A stretch of 64,000 bases of DNA from Mycteria americana. Taxonomy: Eukaryota; Chordata; Aves; Ciconiiformes; Ciconiidae. The stretch spans positions 5,690,062 to 5,754,061 of the forward strand of contig NC_134367.1 in NCBI RefSeq assembly GCF_035582795.1, in the 5' to 3' direction. This document shows positions 34,184 to 48,300 of the stretch, in pieces. Below the pieces are notes generated by a model. The model saw only the letters and a list, made by a program, of their open reading frames with translations. It ran no database searches and was not told where the DNA came from. The translations under genes and the position numbers were made by a program. Every line of letters starts with the position of its first letter. The first letter of the stretch is position 1.

Positions 34184-35400
34184 AGGGAAAGAGCAGAGGG
34201 GAAGTTTATAGAAAGACAGCAAAGTGAAAATAGAAAGAGAGGAAGTACTGTTGAGATAGACTTGTTAGTAGCTCCACGATTCAAAAAGGAAAACAGCAAC
34301 ATGGAAATGTATAAAGTCCTGAAAGAAAAAAAGAAGAAAAAAGCCAGGTCAGGAGCCAGCTGGGAATCACCAGGCTTTTGGGTGAGTCATCAGAGCCGTC
34401 GGTGTCCACAGAGCTGGTGGAAATTGGTATCTCAGCACCACTGGGGATGAACCCCAAGGAGCTGGGGAGGCCAACCAGCCCCCTCGGTGCCTGCTCTGCC
34501 AGCAAAGATTCTGCACAGTCATGAGTCTATTAGCCTCAAAACTTGTCAGACCGTAGCCACCTTTGCATATGATAAAAATCATTTAAAGCAATAAACAATT
34601 GCTTTATATTTTGTATCTCTTGCTTGAACAGTTTATGTCTGACCAAAGATATCAGAGCAAACGGACCCAAGAGAGAGGTTGTAACACGAGAGGTGACCGA
34701 ACAAAGAACTGGGAAGCTGGAGGCATCCACTGAACCTCCATCCAAACTACCTGACCCTCAGCCTGGTCCACACATTGGACCAATATTGTTGTCACTATGC
34801 ATGGTTTTCCCTGTGTTTCCTCAGGCTTTTCATGCAGCAGTAAGGGACAAAAAAAGAAAAAGATTTAGGAAGGAAAATCAAGGAAAAGAATTGTAATTTG
34901 CTCTTAAACTCAGGCTTTCAGATGATGACGTTCTTTTAAGGTAAATATACATTAACTTATTTATTTGATAAGCTGAACAGAGCTTGTGATTTGTTGCTTG
35001 GCACTAAAAGTGTTCTTGGAGCAGATGAAAAAATGCCTTGGTTGTACAACATGGAATATTAAAAAAAAATTGCTTTGGCAAACAGAAAGTTTCCTGGTAA
35101 ACACTCCCTGGCTCTGTGGGAGTGGTACTTCACTGACCCAAAGTGTTTGCTTTCCACAGAGTGAAGGACAAGCAAGACAAAAGTCCGTGAGACTGTAATC
35201 TGCAGATCTGTCATATGAGAATGTCATGATGTAAAAGCTTTTTTCTATTTCTCTCCTAAAGCTACACAGATATGGGGATGACCCAGGTAGTGAAATTTAA
35301 ACACCTGGTCATGCACAGAGGAAATGCAATAAATCTCCATGTACATTTTCTTCACTACAATAGAAGACAGGACAAATCCATCTGCAAGATTAAAGATAGC
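34184..35400. other. Intergenic DNA, nothing recognised
   Basis: Open frames at 34624-34896 and 34281-34505 have no known motif or conserved splice context. Confidence 0.4.
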
Positions 35401-35561
35401 AGTGAGATGGCAGAGTTGTAGTCAAGTCTGATGAAATTCACCACCGATACTTAAGGAACTAATTGAACAAATCTTTGAACCCTGAACAACCAACTTCATG
35501 AAGGCAATCACCTCACTGAAAAAGTGACTTAGAGCTTTGAGAAGATGAATATGGAGCAGAT
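35401..35561 (+). mobile_element. Possible older or diverged CR1 segment joined to the young copy
   Basis: In one frame the stretch around 35448-35510 reads ILKELIEQIFEP-stop, like the CR1 segment that precedes the RT start. It then runs into ATGGAGCAGATATGGAGCAGATC, a 12-bp tandem doubling at the junction. Weak similarity only. Confidence 0.35.
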
Positions 35562-36890
35562 ATGGAGCAGATCATCCTGAGTGCTATCACACGCCATGTA
35601 GAGAATAACCAGGGGATCAGGCCCAGCCAGCATGGGTTCAGGAAAGGCAGGTCCTGCTTGACCAACCTGATCTCCTTCTATGATAAGGTGACCCGTCTAG
35701 TGGATGAGGGGAAGTCTGTGGATGTTGTCTATCTAGACTTCAGTAAAGCCTTTGACACGGTTTCCCACGGCATTCTCCTGGAGAAACTGGCTGCTCATGG
35801 CTTGGACGGGTGTACTCTTCGCTGGGTAAAGAACTGGCTGGACGGCCGGGCCCAGAGAGTGGTGGTGAATGGAGTTTACTCCGGTTGGCGGCCGGTCACA
35901 AGCGGTGTTCCCCAGGGCTCGGTGTTGGGGCCAGTTCTGTTTAACATCTTTATCAATGATCTGGACGAAGGGATCGAGTGCACCCTCAGTAAGTTTGCAG
36001 ATGACACCAAGTTGTGTGGGAGTGTTGATCTGCTGGAGGGTAGGCAGGCTCTGCAGAGGGACCTGGACAGGCTGGATCGATGGGCTGGGGTGAATTGTAT
36101 GAGGTTTAACAAGGCCAAGTGCAAGGTCCTGCACTTGGGCCACAGCAACCCCATGCAACGCTACAGGCTTGGGGAAGAGTGGCTGGAAAGCTGCCTGGCA
36201 GAGAAGGACCTGGGGTGTTGGTTGACAGCCGCCTGAATATGAGCCAGCAGTGTGCCCAGGCGGCCAAGAAGGCCAATGGCATCCTGGCCTGCATCAAAAA
36301 TAGCGTGGCCAGCAGGACTAGGGAAGTGATTGTGCCCCTGTACTCGGCACTGGTGAGGCCACACCTCGAATACTGTGTTCAGTTTTGGGCCCCCCACTAC
36401 AAGAGGGATATTGAGGTACTGGAGCGCGTACAGAGAAGGGCAACGAAGCTGGTGAAGGGTCTGGAGCAGAAGTCTTATGAGGAGCGGCTGAGGGAGCTGG
36501 GACTGTTTAGCCTGGAGAAAAGGAGGCTGAGGGGAGACCTCATCGCTCTCTACAACTACCTGAAAGGAGGTTGTAGAGAGGTGGGGGTCGGTCTCTTCTC
36601 CCAGGTAACAAGTGATAGGATGAGAGGAAATGGCCTCAAGTTGCGCCAGGGGAGGTTTAGACTGGATATTAGGAAATTTTTCTTCACCGAGAGGGTTATC
36701 AAGCATTGGAACAGACTGCCCAGGGAAGTGGTTGAGTCGCCATCCCTGGAGGTATTTAAAGGACGTTTGGATGAGGTACTTAGAGACATGGTGTAGTGGT
36801 GGTTTTTGGCAGTGTTAGGTTTATGGTTGGACTCGATGATCTTAAAGGTCTTTTCCAACCTATATGATTCTGTGATTCTGTGATTCTGTA
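35562..36890 (+). mobile_element. Young CR1 LINE, RT domain to 3' end, one frameshift
   Basis: The best preserved retroelement in the window. From [12 protein letters not shown] to the terminator at 36794-36796 it is open apart from a single 1-nt loss. RT motifs in order: [13 protein letters not shown] (about 35628), [14 protein letters not shown] (35727), [15 protein letters not shown] (35900) and FADDTKLCG (35995), so the catalytic Asp pair is intact. The frame breaks near 36210-36216, where a G run has four G. The second frame then continues from [11 protein letters not shown] to LDEVLRDMV. The 3' end is GGTCTTTTCCAACCTATATG plus ATTCTGTG repeats (about 36866-36888). The 5' part of ORF2 (endonuclease) and ORF1 are absent, as is usual for 5'-truncated CR1. 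Confidence 0.95.
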
Positions 36891-39800
36891 ATATGGAACT
36901 TCTGCCTAAAAAGGGAACTGAAGGAGCATTTGAACCATTGGCCTGGTTTGATCCAGGGAAAAATTCTGGATCAAATTATTGAAAAAGGAATGCATAAATC
37001 CATAAAGGTTTTGTTGATAACAAAACACATCTAATACTTCAAATTTCCATCAAGCAGGCCTGTGGATGAAGAGGTCTCACGGTAGCTAAGTCCTTAAAAG
37101 GGAACTTTTACGTTTCTCTTTACGTACGCAAAGCAGAAATGTGAAACAAGTTACTCTGCTGCTTTGGTATGCAACTTTCTAGCAGATAAGATAAGAACCT
37201 GCTTGCGTTCAGCTGGAGCTAGGCAGAAGAATCAAGGCTAAAGTAGAATAATTATGCCAAGTGACTGAATATGGTAAGGTAAATAAAACCAGTATGAACT
37301 GGAAAATGACAGGGGTGTTTTGGGTTGCAGCGGCACTCACACCTACCATATCAGTAATACCATACAGGGGCAAGATTGCCTAGAGAATGCTATCAGAAAT
37401 ATCAGATTTTGGATACACTAGAAGCAAAACTAGGATCAAAGGGGAAAATGTCATTAGGAAAGGACTGCTTATTTGTGAGGACTTTGAGAAGAGAAAATGG
37501 GATGCAAGGGCAGTGAAAAGGTGGGCTCAAACTCAGAAAAATGGAAAATTAAGAATAAAATCAAAGAACAATAGTAAGTGAATCTTCTGGCAGCAAGAGC
37601 ATGGACACCTACGGATGTCAGTGATGCCAACCTGAGGACCTGAGTCCACCAGGAGAGTTGAGGGTCCCCCATTGGACAACCCATTGTACTTTGTATCAGG
37701 TCAACTTCGGGGGGGGATGGGGGGAATAGCATTGGGTTGCAGTATTTATAGAATTGTAATTTAATAGTGGATCTAGTTCTTAAATTATATTTAAGAGCTA
37801 TAATTAATCGATTCATAGTTGACATAAATGCCTGCATAGCCATATAACGGTCAATTAATATTAATAGCTTGTTATTTTGTTAATTGGATTATGGATTATT
37901 TTGGTTCCTTAGATTACTGATTGAGATTACTGGCTCCTTTGCTTATTACCTCCAAAATGTTCACTAAGCAATAAACAACTTGATCAGTTTGCATAAGTTA
38001 CATCTCAGGTGTCCGATCCAAAGGGGGAGTATCAACCCTTAGCTGTAACAGATGGATAACTGGCAAAATGAGTAAACTTAAACCAATAGGCAAGATATAC
38101 TTTGACTTGAATAAGACTTTTGATGTTGACTTATATATCATTACATATCAAGAGAGAAAATGTGGTTTTGATTACATCTCCGTGAAGGAAACACACATTT
38201 AGCTGAAACTCGGAAAACTTTCAATTCACATCTCACTTTGACATGAAGAATTGATATCAGGTAAGGGCCCTGAGGGCTCCCATGCTATGTGAGCCAATCC
38301 CTATTTTCCTTGTTTACTTGTGCAGTTGAACAGGGAGCTGAATTCTAAAAAATTTTTTATAACTGAACTTGGTTGAGGTTCCACATTGTGTAGGGGATGG
38401 GACTGGAATTCAAAAATGAGCCTAATAAATTGGAAATGTTATCTGGGCTAATAAAAGATGAGACAACAGAATAACAAAGTATATGAATGTAAATTGGAGG
38501 ATAGCAAGCTTAAAAATGGATGAGACATCAAAAAAGGCATGTTTTGTTCTGGGATGTATTAACCACCTTCCTGTTAGTAAAAACTATAAGTTCGTTATTT
38601 CACTGTTTACCATCCAGTAAGTCCTAATATGGCAAAGAAATTTATAATATATCATTTGTAAATATTAGTACAGAGATGACTCAGTACATAACAACTACAC
38701 TGCACTTTCTGGAAATTCCAAGCACAGTTTTTTAGAACAAGGATGTGTGAGTTCAACTTTATTCTGGGCTAACTAATTTGCATGATAACTTAAAATATTA
38801 TATGGCTGCAGTAAGCAAGAAAGTGGCTTCTTTCTTGCAGATATTTGAAATTTTCAGGGTTTTTTTCCTACTAGAAATTTACAGCTGTAATAATCCCAGT
38901 AGCATCATTTCTCCATCTAGAGCAACACTTTACCTCAGGCAATGGGAATTTTAGTGAGGATACATTTGGCCCACACAATATATCAAGACCTTCCTCAGTT
39001 TCTCAAGGTGATGGTGAGACTGATACTGTTCAGAAAAAAGACAGCAGGGAGCAGTCTGAGTAACTAGAACTAAAGGATTTATTTATTCTTCCTTTCTGGG
39101 GAGGAAGGAGAAACCAGACCAACATGAACAGATCGTCAGAATAAAATACAACATGCAATATAATAATAACCAAAGACAGAGTTCTGGGTGGCCCGTACAC
39201 TGTAGTGTATAGTTCCAAAAAGAGATGATCCATAAATCAATATTTCTCCTTCATAAAGTAACAATCCTTAAAAAATGACAGGAAAAATAAGAAAAAGGGG
39301 AAAAATCAACAAGCATGTGTAGCAGAAAGCTACAGCCAAAGCTTTAAGATTTCACCAAAATGCTTTAAATGACAGTGTTAGAATTTTAACTGCACTTGAA
39401 ACAAGAACCCTGAAAATGTCACCATCCTGGGACTCCCGTAGATGCTCTTAAGTGATCCCAAAAACCAATCATATACATTATCTATATGTTGTATCCAGTG
39501 CATTGTTTCCCCCAAGATTATGAGATGGTTCTTTGACAAAGTGCTTAAAATAATTGGCTGGAAGTTACTTTTCAGATCTGCATAGAGACTGTTCCTTTCT
39601 CCTACCAGACCTTTACAAACGCTTACATCAATCCTATTCCCAAACCTCTCTCACCACAGATGAATTGAAAGCTGTCCAGGGTTGTACTATAATGAAGTAT
39701 TCTCAAAGAGAAATATGAATGTGAAGCATTATTGAAAAAGAGCACAAGGATCTGTAACCAGGCAATACCCTAACCTGTTAATTGTGGTGTCAAACTGTGA

Positions 39801-41978
39801 CTGTAAAAACTAAATAAAACACAGAAATGCCTGTTGAAGAGTCTCTTTAAGAGAGACAAATTTAAAATTAAGGCTCAGACTTTGGAAATGAAGCGTTTGA
39901 TCCTGTAAAGATTAAAATAATTGTTACTCTTCTGGTGCTCTTTTCCTGACAAAGAGAAGTGCAAGTAGTGCTTGGATCTCCATTTCCTTCACAGTTAGTA
40001 GCTTCATGAATAAAATACTTCACCCACTGTGTAGGAAACTTGGATGGATCCCTCTCCTGTCTGTGCTGAAGCACACGTGCCTCCTGGAAGAGTGCCCTAA
40101 CCCTCATGTCACCAGGGATTTGGAGTGGCTTGCACTCATGAATATGCTCTCTTCAGCCCCTCTTCTCCTCCTTCTCAGTGACTTCTGGAAGTTGTTAAGA
40201 TGCCCAAACATAAGCGTCTATAGTACCTCTATGTGGGGCTGGCAGGTGGCTTGTGAGAGACCCATACCCTTCTGGAATGGAAGGAAGAGGCCAGGAAAGA
40301 CCTGCACGGCATCCACAGCCACTCTGCGCGCCTATGTCTGCGGAGGGTTTGCAATCTCTAAAGCAATGCTGGAATACCTCTACGCTGCTTCCTAGGGGAA
40401 TGTCTTAACCGTGAGGCTGCAGAGGTGATATCAACAGGGGAGAATAGCCTCCCCAAAATAATGTATAAACCCCTTTTGGGGAGCTCTGTTAAGAGCTTCT
40501 ATGTCTTCTCTATTAAAACAATGGGAATTAAACTGGATTTCATGTAGCCTGCTTGGGTGCTTTAATCCGATGCCAGTAGGAGAAAGGAACATTGTTTATC
40601 CAACTCTGAAAAATTACTTCCAGACAAAACTTATTGGCTGATGTGACCCAAACTCCCAATAGTTTCAGGATAATTAAAACGGTGCTCTTGAGCTAGCTCA
40701 CAATTTTCCAAATGAGAATACAAAAGAAACCCTTTCCTACTTCTACAGCTGAACATTCTGGGCCAGAACCAGTAAAACTTTTGTTCATGGTTGTGGACCC
40801 ACTGGAGCCTTCCCACTCTGAGAAACTGGTTTGTAGCTATGTCCTCAATCAAACTACAGTTCTGCTCTCTCTGCAAAATCATCTTACCCACTTTCAGAAA
40901 CTGTTTTCCTGCAACTTTTCACAGGACTAAAAACTCACAGATTCAAAGCAATCCAGTCACATACCAGAGCAGTAATTTCTTTAGGTTAGACTATCCAGAT
41001 AAGATATTCCTTTTCCTCAGAAGAGGCTAGTATGTAGTTCGTGAGCCATCTAGGTTGAGGGACAGCTTGTTATGGCTTGCAAAGGGGACAGTTTAAAATG
41101 TGCATCATGTCAACACCACTGTCTACCCTTTCTCTGTAGGCTCTATTCTCCTAAGAATCAGTGAATGTCAGCCTAGCTGACTTCACAACCCAAGCTGACA
41201 TTAAAAAATGGCATACTCTTGACATCTCTTCTTCATCTTCAGTGTCAGAGGTAGGATGTGAAAGATCTGCTGCTTACAACATCAGGGATTTTTTTTCAGT
41301 TCTAGGTTGACTCCTAGCTGGTACGTTCTCCCCCTTTAGGCCACAGTTTTGCTATTTGTCTGGCAAGCACATTTGACTGCTTAGTTTGAGCTGGATGGAT
41401 AAGAAATCAAACCTGGAAGAGCTTCAACCTGCAACGAATGGCCCTAGGCTATTGCTGCACAGTTCACATAGCGCCGATTATAGACTTCTGCCCTTATGCT
41501 TTGGGTTTTATGAGCCGTTAGCCCTATGTTTCTTACCCTACCCATTTCCTCTCCGCACACAGCTGCAGCCTCTGCAAATCCACAGCTGTTACCACAAAAC
41601 TGATCTCTCCCTGTGCTCTGCAGCTGTACTGATGCAGTGAGGGACAGGATTCCCATCCCCAAAATCCTAAATGTAAGCAAGACATGTTGTTAAAGGTATT
41701 AAGCTGTTAAGAGCTGAGGACAGGAAAAGAGAGTACCTATTTCTTTCTGCACCTGCGGGTTGTATATCCACGAACTTTTTGCGGTGACTTCTCATTGCCA
41801 GCAGTGGACGTGAGGAGAAAAGTGTGTGTGCTCTTCTAGGAGCTGATTGCTACATTGCTTATTTAGCTGCTGATTGTGTGGTCGATGGATACAATAGAGC
41901 AGAATTTAGCTCTAACCACCTGAGCAGCTCACTGTCAGGCTTTCTCCACAAAGCATAACTGTAGGTGGGTATGAATTG
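36891..41978. other. Gene-poor region
   Basis: No gene recognised. A 129-codon frame at 40006-40395 has no motif. The segment about 37640-38040 with an AATAAA (37970) and GGTGTCCGATCCAAAG may be an old LTR, but I cannot assign it. Confidence 0.4.
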
Positions 41979-42350
41979 CCTGGAGAAAAGGAGGCTGAGG
42001 GGAGACCTCATCGCTCTCTATAACTACCTGAAAGGAGGTTGTAGAGAGGTGGGGGTCGGTCTCTTCTCCTAGGTAACAAGTGATAGGACAAGAGGAAATG
42101 GCCTCAAGTTGCACCAGGGGAGGTTTAGACTGGATATTAGGAAATTTTACTTCACTGAAAGGGTTATCAAGCATTGGAACAGGCTGCCCAGGGAAGTGGT
42201 TGAGTCACCATCCCTGGAGGTATTTAAAGGACGTTTGGATGAGGTGCTTAGGGACATGGTGTAGTGGTGGTCTTGGTAGTGTTAGGTTTACGGTTGGACT
42301 CGATGATCTTATAGGTCTTTTCCAACCTATACAATTCTGTGATTCTGTGA
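41979..42350 (+). mobile_element. Young CR1 copy, strongly 5'-truncated
   Basis: Starts at GCCTGGAGAAAAGGAGGCTG and runs to ACAATTCTGTGATTCTGTGA. It is nearly identical to the corresponding part of the 35.6-kb copy, but with a TAG where that copy has CAG (42069-42071). Confidence 0.95.
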
Positions 42351-45300
42351 ATTCAACAGTTGTGGCCCCATTTTGTAGCTGACCTTGCTTTGAGTATACC
42401 TGTATCTTACTTTTGCATGGTTCTCTTTTTACATCCCATTTATTTGCCCTCCTCCTCACTAATTCCTGCTTACTATATTTTGTATTAAGGTTCTACCATG
42501 TCCTGACATATAACAGGCAAACTGAATAGAAAGGTAGGCTTTGTTCCAGTTTTGATACCAATAAAATACAGCAGAATGTCAGAACACGGGGCAAAGATGG
42601 CAACTTAAACCAAATATGGTCAGTAAATGCACTTGAATTTGGAACAGTAGGTGAAACAAAGCCATCAGGCCCACGTCTCTGAACACAATTGTTCTGAGCA
42701 AGATTATTTTATTAGGCTAGACATAATTTATGAGACATCAGTCACACAAGGAAAGCAGAAGGCTGGGAGCATTTCTTTACTAGGCTTCTAAAACAATTTC
42801 TGGCTGCTGCAAGTTTGGTTTTGCATGATTTTTTTCTCTCTACAGATTCATTTTGGTATATCTGGTCCAAACTAAACTTCCTCATAGATAACAGATACTT
42901 CCAGTTCGTTACACTCCATTGCTGAAGAGTAGGAGGTGAGATTCAGTTCCCCTGGACTGAAATATCTGTAATGCAGACTAATTGCTCCAAATTATTTTAT
43001 AGTTAGTTGAGAAAAATACATGGTTTTAATCCCAGATTTATGTGGTCTGTTTTAGAGTGAGACATTCAGGGCAATGCACGTTACATCTCAGAAGTAACTG
43101 GTTTTCTTCAGTGACTATAAAGGGAACTAAATTTAGCTCTAAATGAAGGCAGCTATGCTATAGATATATACAGTTTGAATATAAATTGAATTCTACCCCA
43201 GTTATTAAAAGACTATGATGGGTACATGGAATCATAACAGCAATATTGCAAGTCATGAAATAAAAGGTACAGGAGTGCACACTTAGGAAACAGGGATACC
43301 TTGAGTGCTCCTGATCTCATCTGCCTTTCACCTGGAGATTCACCTGATTCTACAAGGTTAGCTTTTCCAGAAAACTACTCTGGGTTCCTCTCCTTGGTGG
43401 AGCTAGATCAACGAAGACAAGAGATTTTGATGCACAGTAAACCTGCTGAAATGTAGACATCTTAGCATGAGAGAAGTCTCTCCCAAGACACCCCTCATTG
43501 TCTCATCTAAGCATTTAATTCAGTTGGGAGTCCACGACCTCCTGAGATGCCCCAGAGCAACCTGCCAGGGCTCCAGCTACAATTTGTAAGGGCGCAGGTC
43601 TTCCATATGTCCTTTGTAATATCTTTAGCACTGCAAGGGTGTCTTGGACATCTTGTTTTATATGAAATGGTGCCAAGTGCCTCCATACAGGCTGCTGCAT
43701 TTAGATTTAGGTCTTCACTAACCTAGAAGACCTCCTTCCCTCTGTTGGGATAACTAGCTGAGGTGTAGAAACCTACATTTTAGATACCCTCTTTTAGTTA
43801 GACACGACTATATTTTATGACTTCTTTCAAAAGAGTCTATTAATTGATTTATGAAGAAATGTATGTATTTGCCTTTCCCTGCCTTAATCACAGAAAAGCA
43901 CTAACATAAGCACGTATGCTTAAATGTCATTGATACTACTGTGAATAACTGGATGCTTTCCAATAGCAGAAACTTGTAAAAGGCGTGTATCAGTTTCAGC
44001 CAGGAAATATTTTTTTTCTTACCAATTATTTTTCTGCAGTTCATTACAGAACAGTGTTCCAGGTTCTGCTTCCTAGGCTGTGTGTACATTTTGTATCAGA
44101 TCATGTCTCTCTAAAAGGGAAAAACATTACAGGATGGAGAAACCGGAAATCTATGCCTCCCTTTACAGTGCTTTTTCTCAGGACCTTTTTCATGCAATTA
44201 AATACTCCCTCTTGCCTTTTTTCCCATCTAGCCTTATGGCTCCTGCATGTCAGACTGTGGACTGGCTCAGCTTCAGCAAGGTGTGTGGAAACCCTCTCAG
44301 TCAAGATATGTTGTGAGTGGGTATGTAATATGCCCTCTGGTTATGTAGGTTAGATTCATCTTTTATCAAGTAGTTTTCCATTTCAGAATGTTATAACCTC
44401 TATGATATTACAAAAAAGGTGAGAAGACGCTCCACAAACAAGCTTGGCTATGGCCAAATGCAGTTAGTTCAGTAATTATTATGAGTCAAACTGCAATTAA
44501 CCAGCAATATCATTTCCAAATGACTCTTCATGCTGGGATACTGTGATTTTAAATTGAGATTATCTTAATACTTCTTTTCACTGCTCCAAATGTTTCTCAT
44601 TTTTTTGACTGCAACCAGTCCAATAGAATGGTCCATGCAGGACTCACTGACTTGCAAATCAGCTTTTCCTGTTTTCTTCTACATTTTGTCATGCTTTTCA
44701 GTCTCAGCAAGTTCAAGATACTTTTTACCAAGTGGACGCTGTTACAAGACCACCAACCTTCTCTCTGTGCCATCTATAATGCCTCTGATATACTCTCATG
44801 TCAAGTGCATGAGAAGGCTAAAATGTTTATATATGGAATGAATTCAGGGCTGACACTTTTTTAAAGAATTTACAGCAAAAGTCTCCACATTGTAGTCGCT
44901 ATTGTTAGATTAGAGAAACACCTTTTCCCGGCAAATACGTGTAGCAAACAAAAAGGCATCCATTAAAAACTTCAGTTTGTATAGCCTGTTTTACGCAGAG
45001 GTAGTTATGGCTGAAGTCATTAACCATGTAAACTGAAGCTGAGTCCTTAAAACCATTTTTATCCATGAGTAAGAAATAAATATCTGCAGATCATCATTAC
45101 ATTTGAGATATCTGTGATAGTTTGGAGTCTGTATTACTTTGTGTCTTTCACTAATAGTTAGAAGGAAAGGGATGTACTTTCCATTTCCCTTTTTTTTTTT
45201 TTAAATCACTCAAAAAATCACCGATACCAAAAGTCAATTTGGATTCTGAGAAATATTGTTGTTGTTTGCTTGCTTTGTTTCCTGTTGGCCAGATTTATTT

Positions 45301-48300
45301 CAAATATCAGATTTGTTCTAAAACATCAGCTGGGCATAACTGTATTTTGTTTGGTTACATCAGATTCTCACAGAGGAAGACATTTCTGGAAAAAAAGAGT
45401 TGTTCCACATGAGGTTTCCATACAGAAGTCTTCTGTGTTCACTTTCTTTGTATACTTCCATATTGTTGCTAACATTCACTTACAACAGGCATTAGTTTAT
45501 TTGTTTTATGGGGGAAATGTGATTGAAAGGATGTAGCTTATCTGTCTCATTGACCTGTATCTGATAGTTTCTCCTATTCTAATCTAACATTTTAAATGCA
45601 TTAGATATGTTACTTCCTAAAGGTGAGTTTAAAAGTGGTTTTTAGCTATTTACAAGAAAGGGAGATGAAAAAGACTAGCTCAAATGCAAGTGCTTTCAAT
45701 ATTGAGTTGTCCCAGGAGCTGGAATGAATTTTACCCCAGATTTCTTTCCTGGAGCCAGATCCTTGATGTCCCATAGTATAGATTTAAAAAATGTTTCTAA
45801 TGAATTACTAGCTCTGAACTGTAGATGAAGTGCCAATCTGTATACAGTTAAAAAAGAAGGATGCTACATTTTTACATTGCTCAGCTTTGCCACATTTCAA
45901 CAGAGAAGATTGGAAAGAGCATGAACGCATGCACATATTGAGCTTTGATGTGAAAAGTGTATGATTTTAGTAATTGAACAATTTGCTAATCCATTTTGGA
46001 CTTCACGCAAATGACTTCCACCCCCAAAAATATTACCTTGTGCAATTTTGTACGTTAGACTTTAAAAGCAGTTTTTAAATGGTAAGACTAGAAAGGAATT
46101 AAGTGTATTACCCAAGGAAACCATGAATTCTCCTCACTGCAAACTTTTAAGAACATGTAGAAAAACACCTGTCAGGCACAGCCTATTTATAACAGATCCT
46201 GTTCTGGGGGCAGAAGGGACGGAACAGGCCTCTCAAAGTTTCTAGTTGATATTTTTTTTTAATTATTCCATTATACTGTTCTAAGGCATAGTTACTGTTG
46301 GTTCATTTAGGTTTGGGGTTTTTTTTCCGTGGTTACGAATAGTCATGTAGGCAATGGTTTCAAGTTTCACAGTGTCATGAAAGGACGCTTACTGCAATCA
46401 CTAGGACAATCACTGTATATCATCTGGGCACTGCAAAAAGTTGAATTCTTTTAATGGGGGAAATTCCTTGTGGAGGATCTAAACCCATATTTTTTGCTTC
46501 AGGATGAATACTTTCATAACTTAGCTGTGGTCCAAAGGATGGGTACTAGCAGTAGGTTAGCAGACTACAATTAGTGCATGGCAGTCAGTGCTGTCTCCAT
46601 TTGCTTGAGAGATCTGGGGCTCTTCAGAAGCAGAAGAGTTTAGAAAATATAATATCCCTATGCTCAAAATATCTAGAAGTATCTCATCCCCTCCCACAAA
46701 AGAGAAGTATGTAGAAGGGACATGGTGGGACTGCTTGTTAGTGTGCTTAGCTCCTACTTTATATGCTCTTAATTCAACCCATGTACCCAAGATCCCTGAC
46801 TTCCACTTGCCTCGTCCACTTACTACTAAGAGTTTAAACAATGAGTTTGGAGTCGATGCTTAACTTCTCGACAGCCAATGTAAGGGAAGTGAATCCCACT
46901 TCAAATCTGGTAGTCAAACCTGTATTCAATAAAACTCGCAAATTAACACATACTCAGTGGGAATTTCCTAATGTGATTATAAGAAGTGATAGATTAGTCA
47001 AATAAGATAGACTCATATTTGACCATGCAAAAAAAAAAAAAATTCTTTTGTTTTTTATTAACAATATTTTTTTTCAAGTAACAATATGCTAGGGTTATTA
47101 TAAGTTTCTGAATTCGGCTGTGAAGCCATCATTCTTTTAAAAAAGATTATTTCTAACTAAGAATCAGACTAGTACTTTAGAACAGATGTTTTGTCAAACA
47201 AATCAAAATTATATGGGAAATTAAAGGACTTAACCTGGCTAGTCCTTGCAGGTAGTGGGAATGACTTACATGATTATGCTGACAATTTTATCTCTTATTT
47301 TATTCATTGCCAAGATGACCTCTACCCTTGGAAAAAAAAAGAAAAAAAAAGAAAAAAACACTACTCTCTATATTTTCTTCTCCTGTGTTCTGTTTCTAGG
47401 GTGCTGATCTCTCTACATAAGAATGTTAAAAGTAATGAACTCCTGTTTACAAGTCACAAAAAGTTAAAAATCTCCCTTTTCATTTCAAAGCAAAAGATCC
47501 GGAAATTGAGGAACACTTCCTTCCTATTTTGTAGGCTATATACAAATATATTTAACTTTTAAATCTATTTATGAGATGATTTGTCTGTGGCAGAAGTAGA
47601 GTAGCTATTGAAATAACACTGCCCCAGGTAATCACAGTCAGACACAGCTATGTGTGCGCTTAGCCTACAGCCTCAATTGTTGAGAATTTCCTTGCTACTG
47701 GCCAGAGAGCAAATAACCTGAACAATATTTATTCACAGTAGTTTTAAACTTACAAGTCAGTCACATTATATTAAGTTTATAAGCATACAAAGCTCAGTAG
47801 CAGCCACTAGAAGGATAAGACCAAAACAATCTCAGGATTGAGCAGAATTCTCCTTCCAAATCTAGCTAGTAGGTGATGGTTTGGGTCTTTCTCAGCTGCT
47901 CCTCATCCCTCACCACTGCAGATCTAATTAAGCCGTTTGCAGCAGAGGCTTAAACTCAGCAGTCAAGTCAATGCAACCCAGCAAACAAGGAGCAGTCACA
48001 ATGCCAATCCGCAGGTCTGCCTCCAACAGCAGACCAGAAAAATCACCTGTAGGCAATGGTGCCTGAAATGTCTCCTTTGTAAAGTGAAAGCAAATTTTAG
48101 CCCTTAAAGAGTGCACCTGTGCCACAGTGGGCAGCAATCTAATCAGTACATCTGCTTGGACTGAAAGATGATGGAGAAAAGCCATGGTGAGTAGCTTTGC
48201 TCTCCGAAGACTGAGGGCAGATGTCAAATGGTGTGTTTCTCTGAGAAGTGTGGATTTGCTCTACCTGTTCTCCATGTTGGCTGAACACATGTGTCCTCCA

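Noticed and set aside
35733-36706. Antisense frames of 141 and 181 codons
   Set aside because: Mirror frames of the CR1 reverse-transcriptase region.
37640-38040. Possible old LTR with AATAAA and GGTGTCCGATCC
   Set aside because: Suggestive order of signals only; no termini or family match that I can defend.
40006-40395. 129-codon open frame
   Set aside because: No recognised motif, no splice context, and no related sequence in the window.
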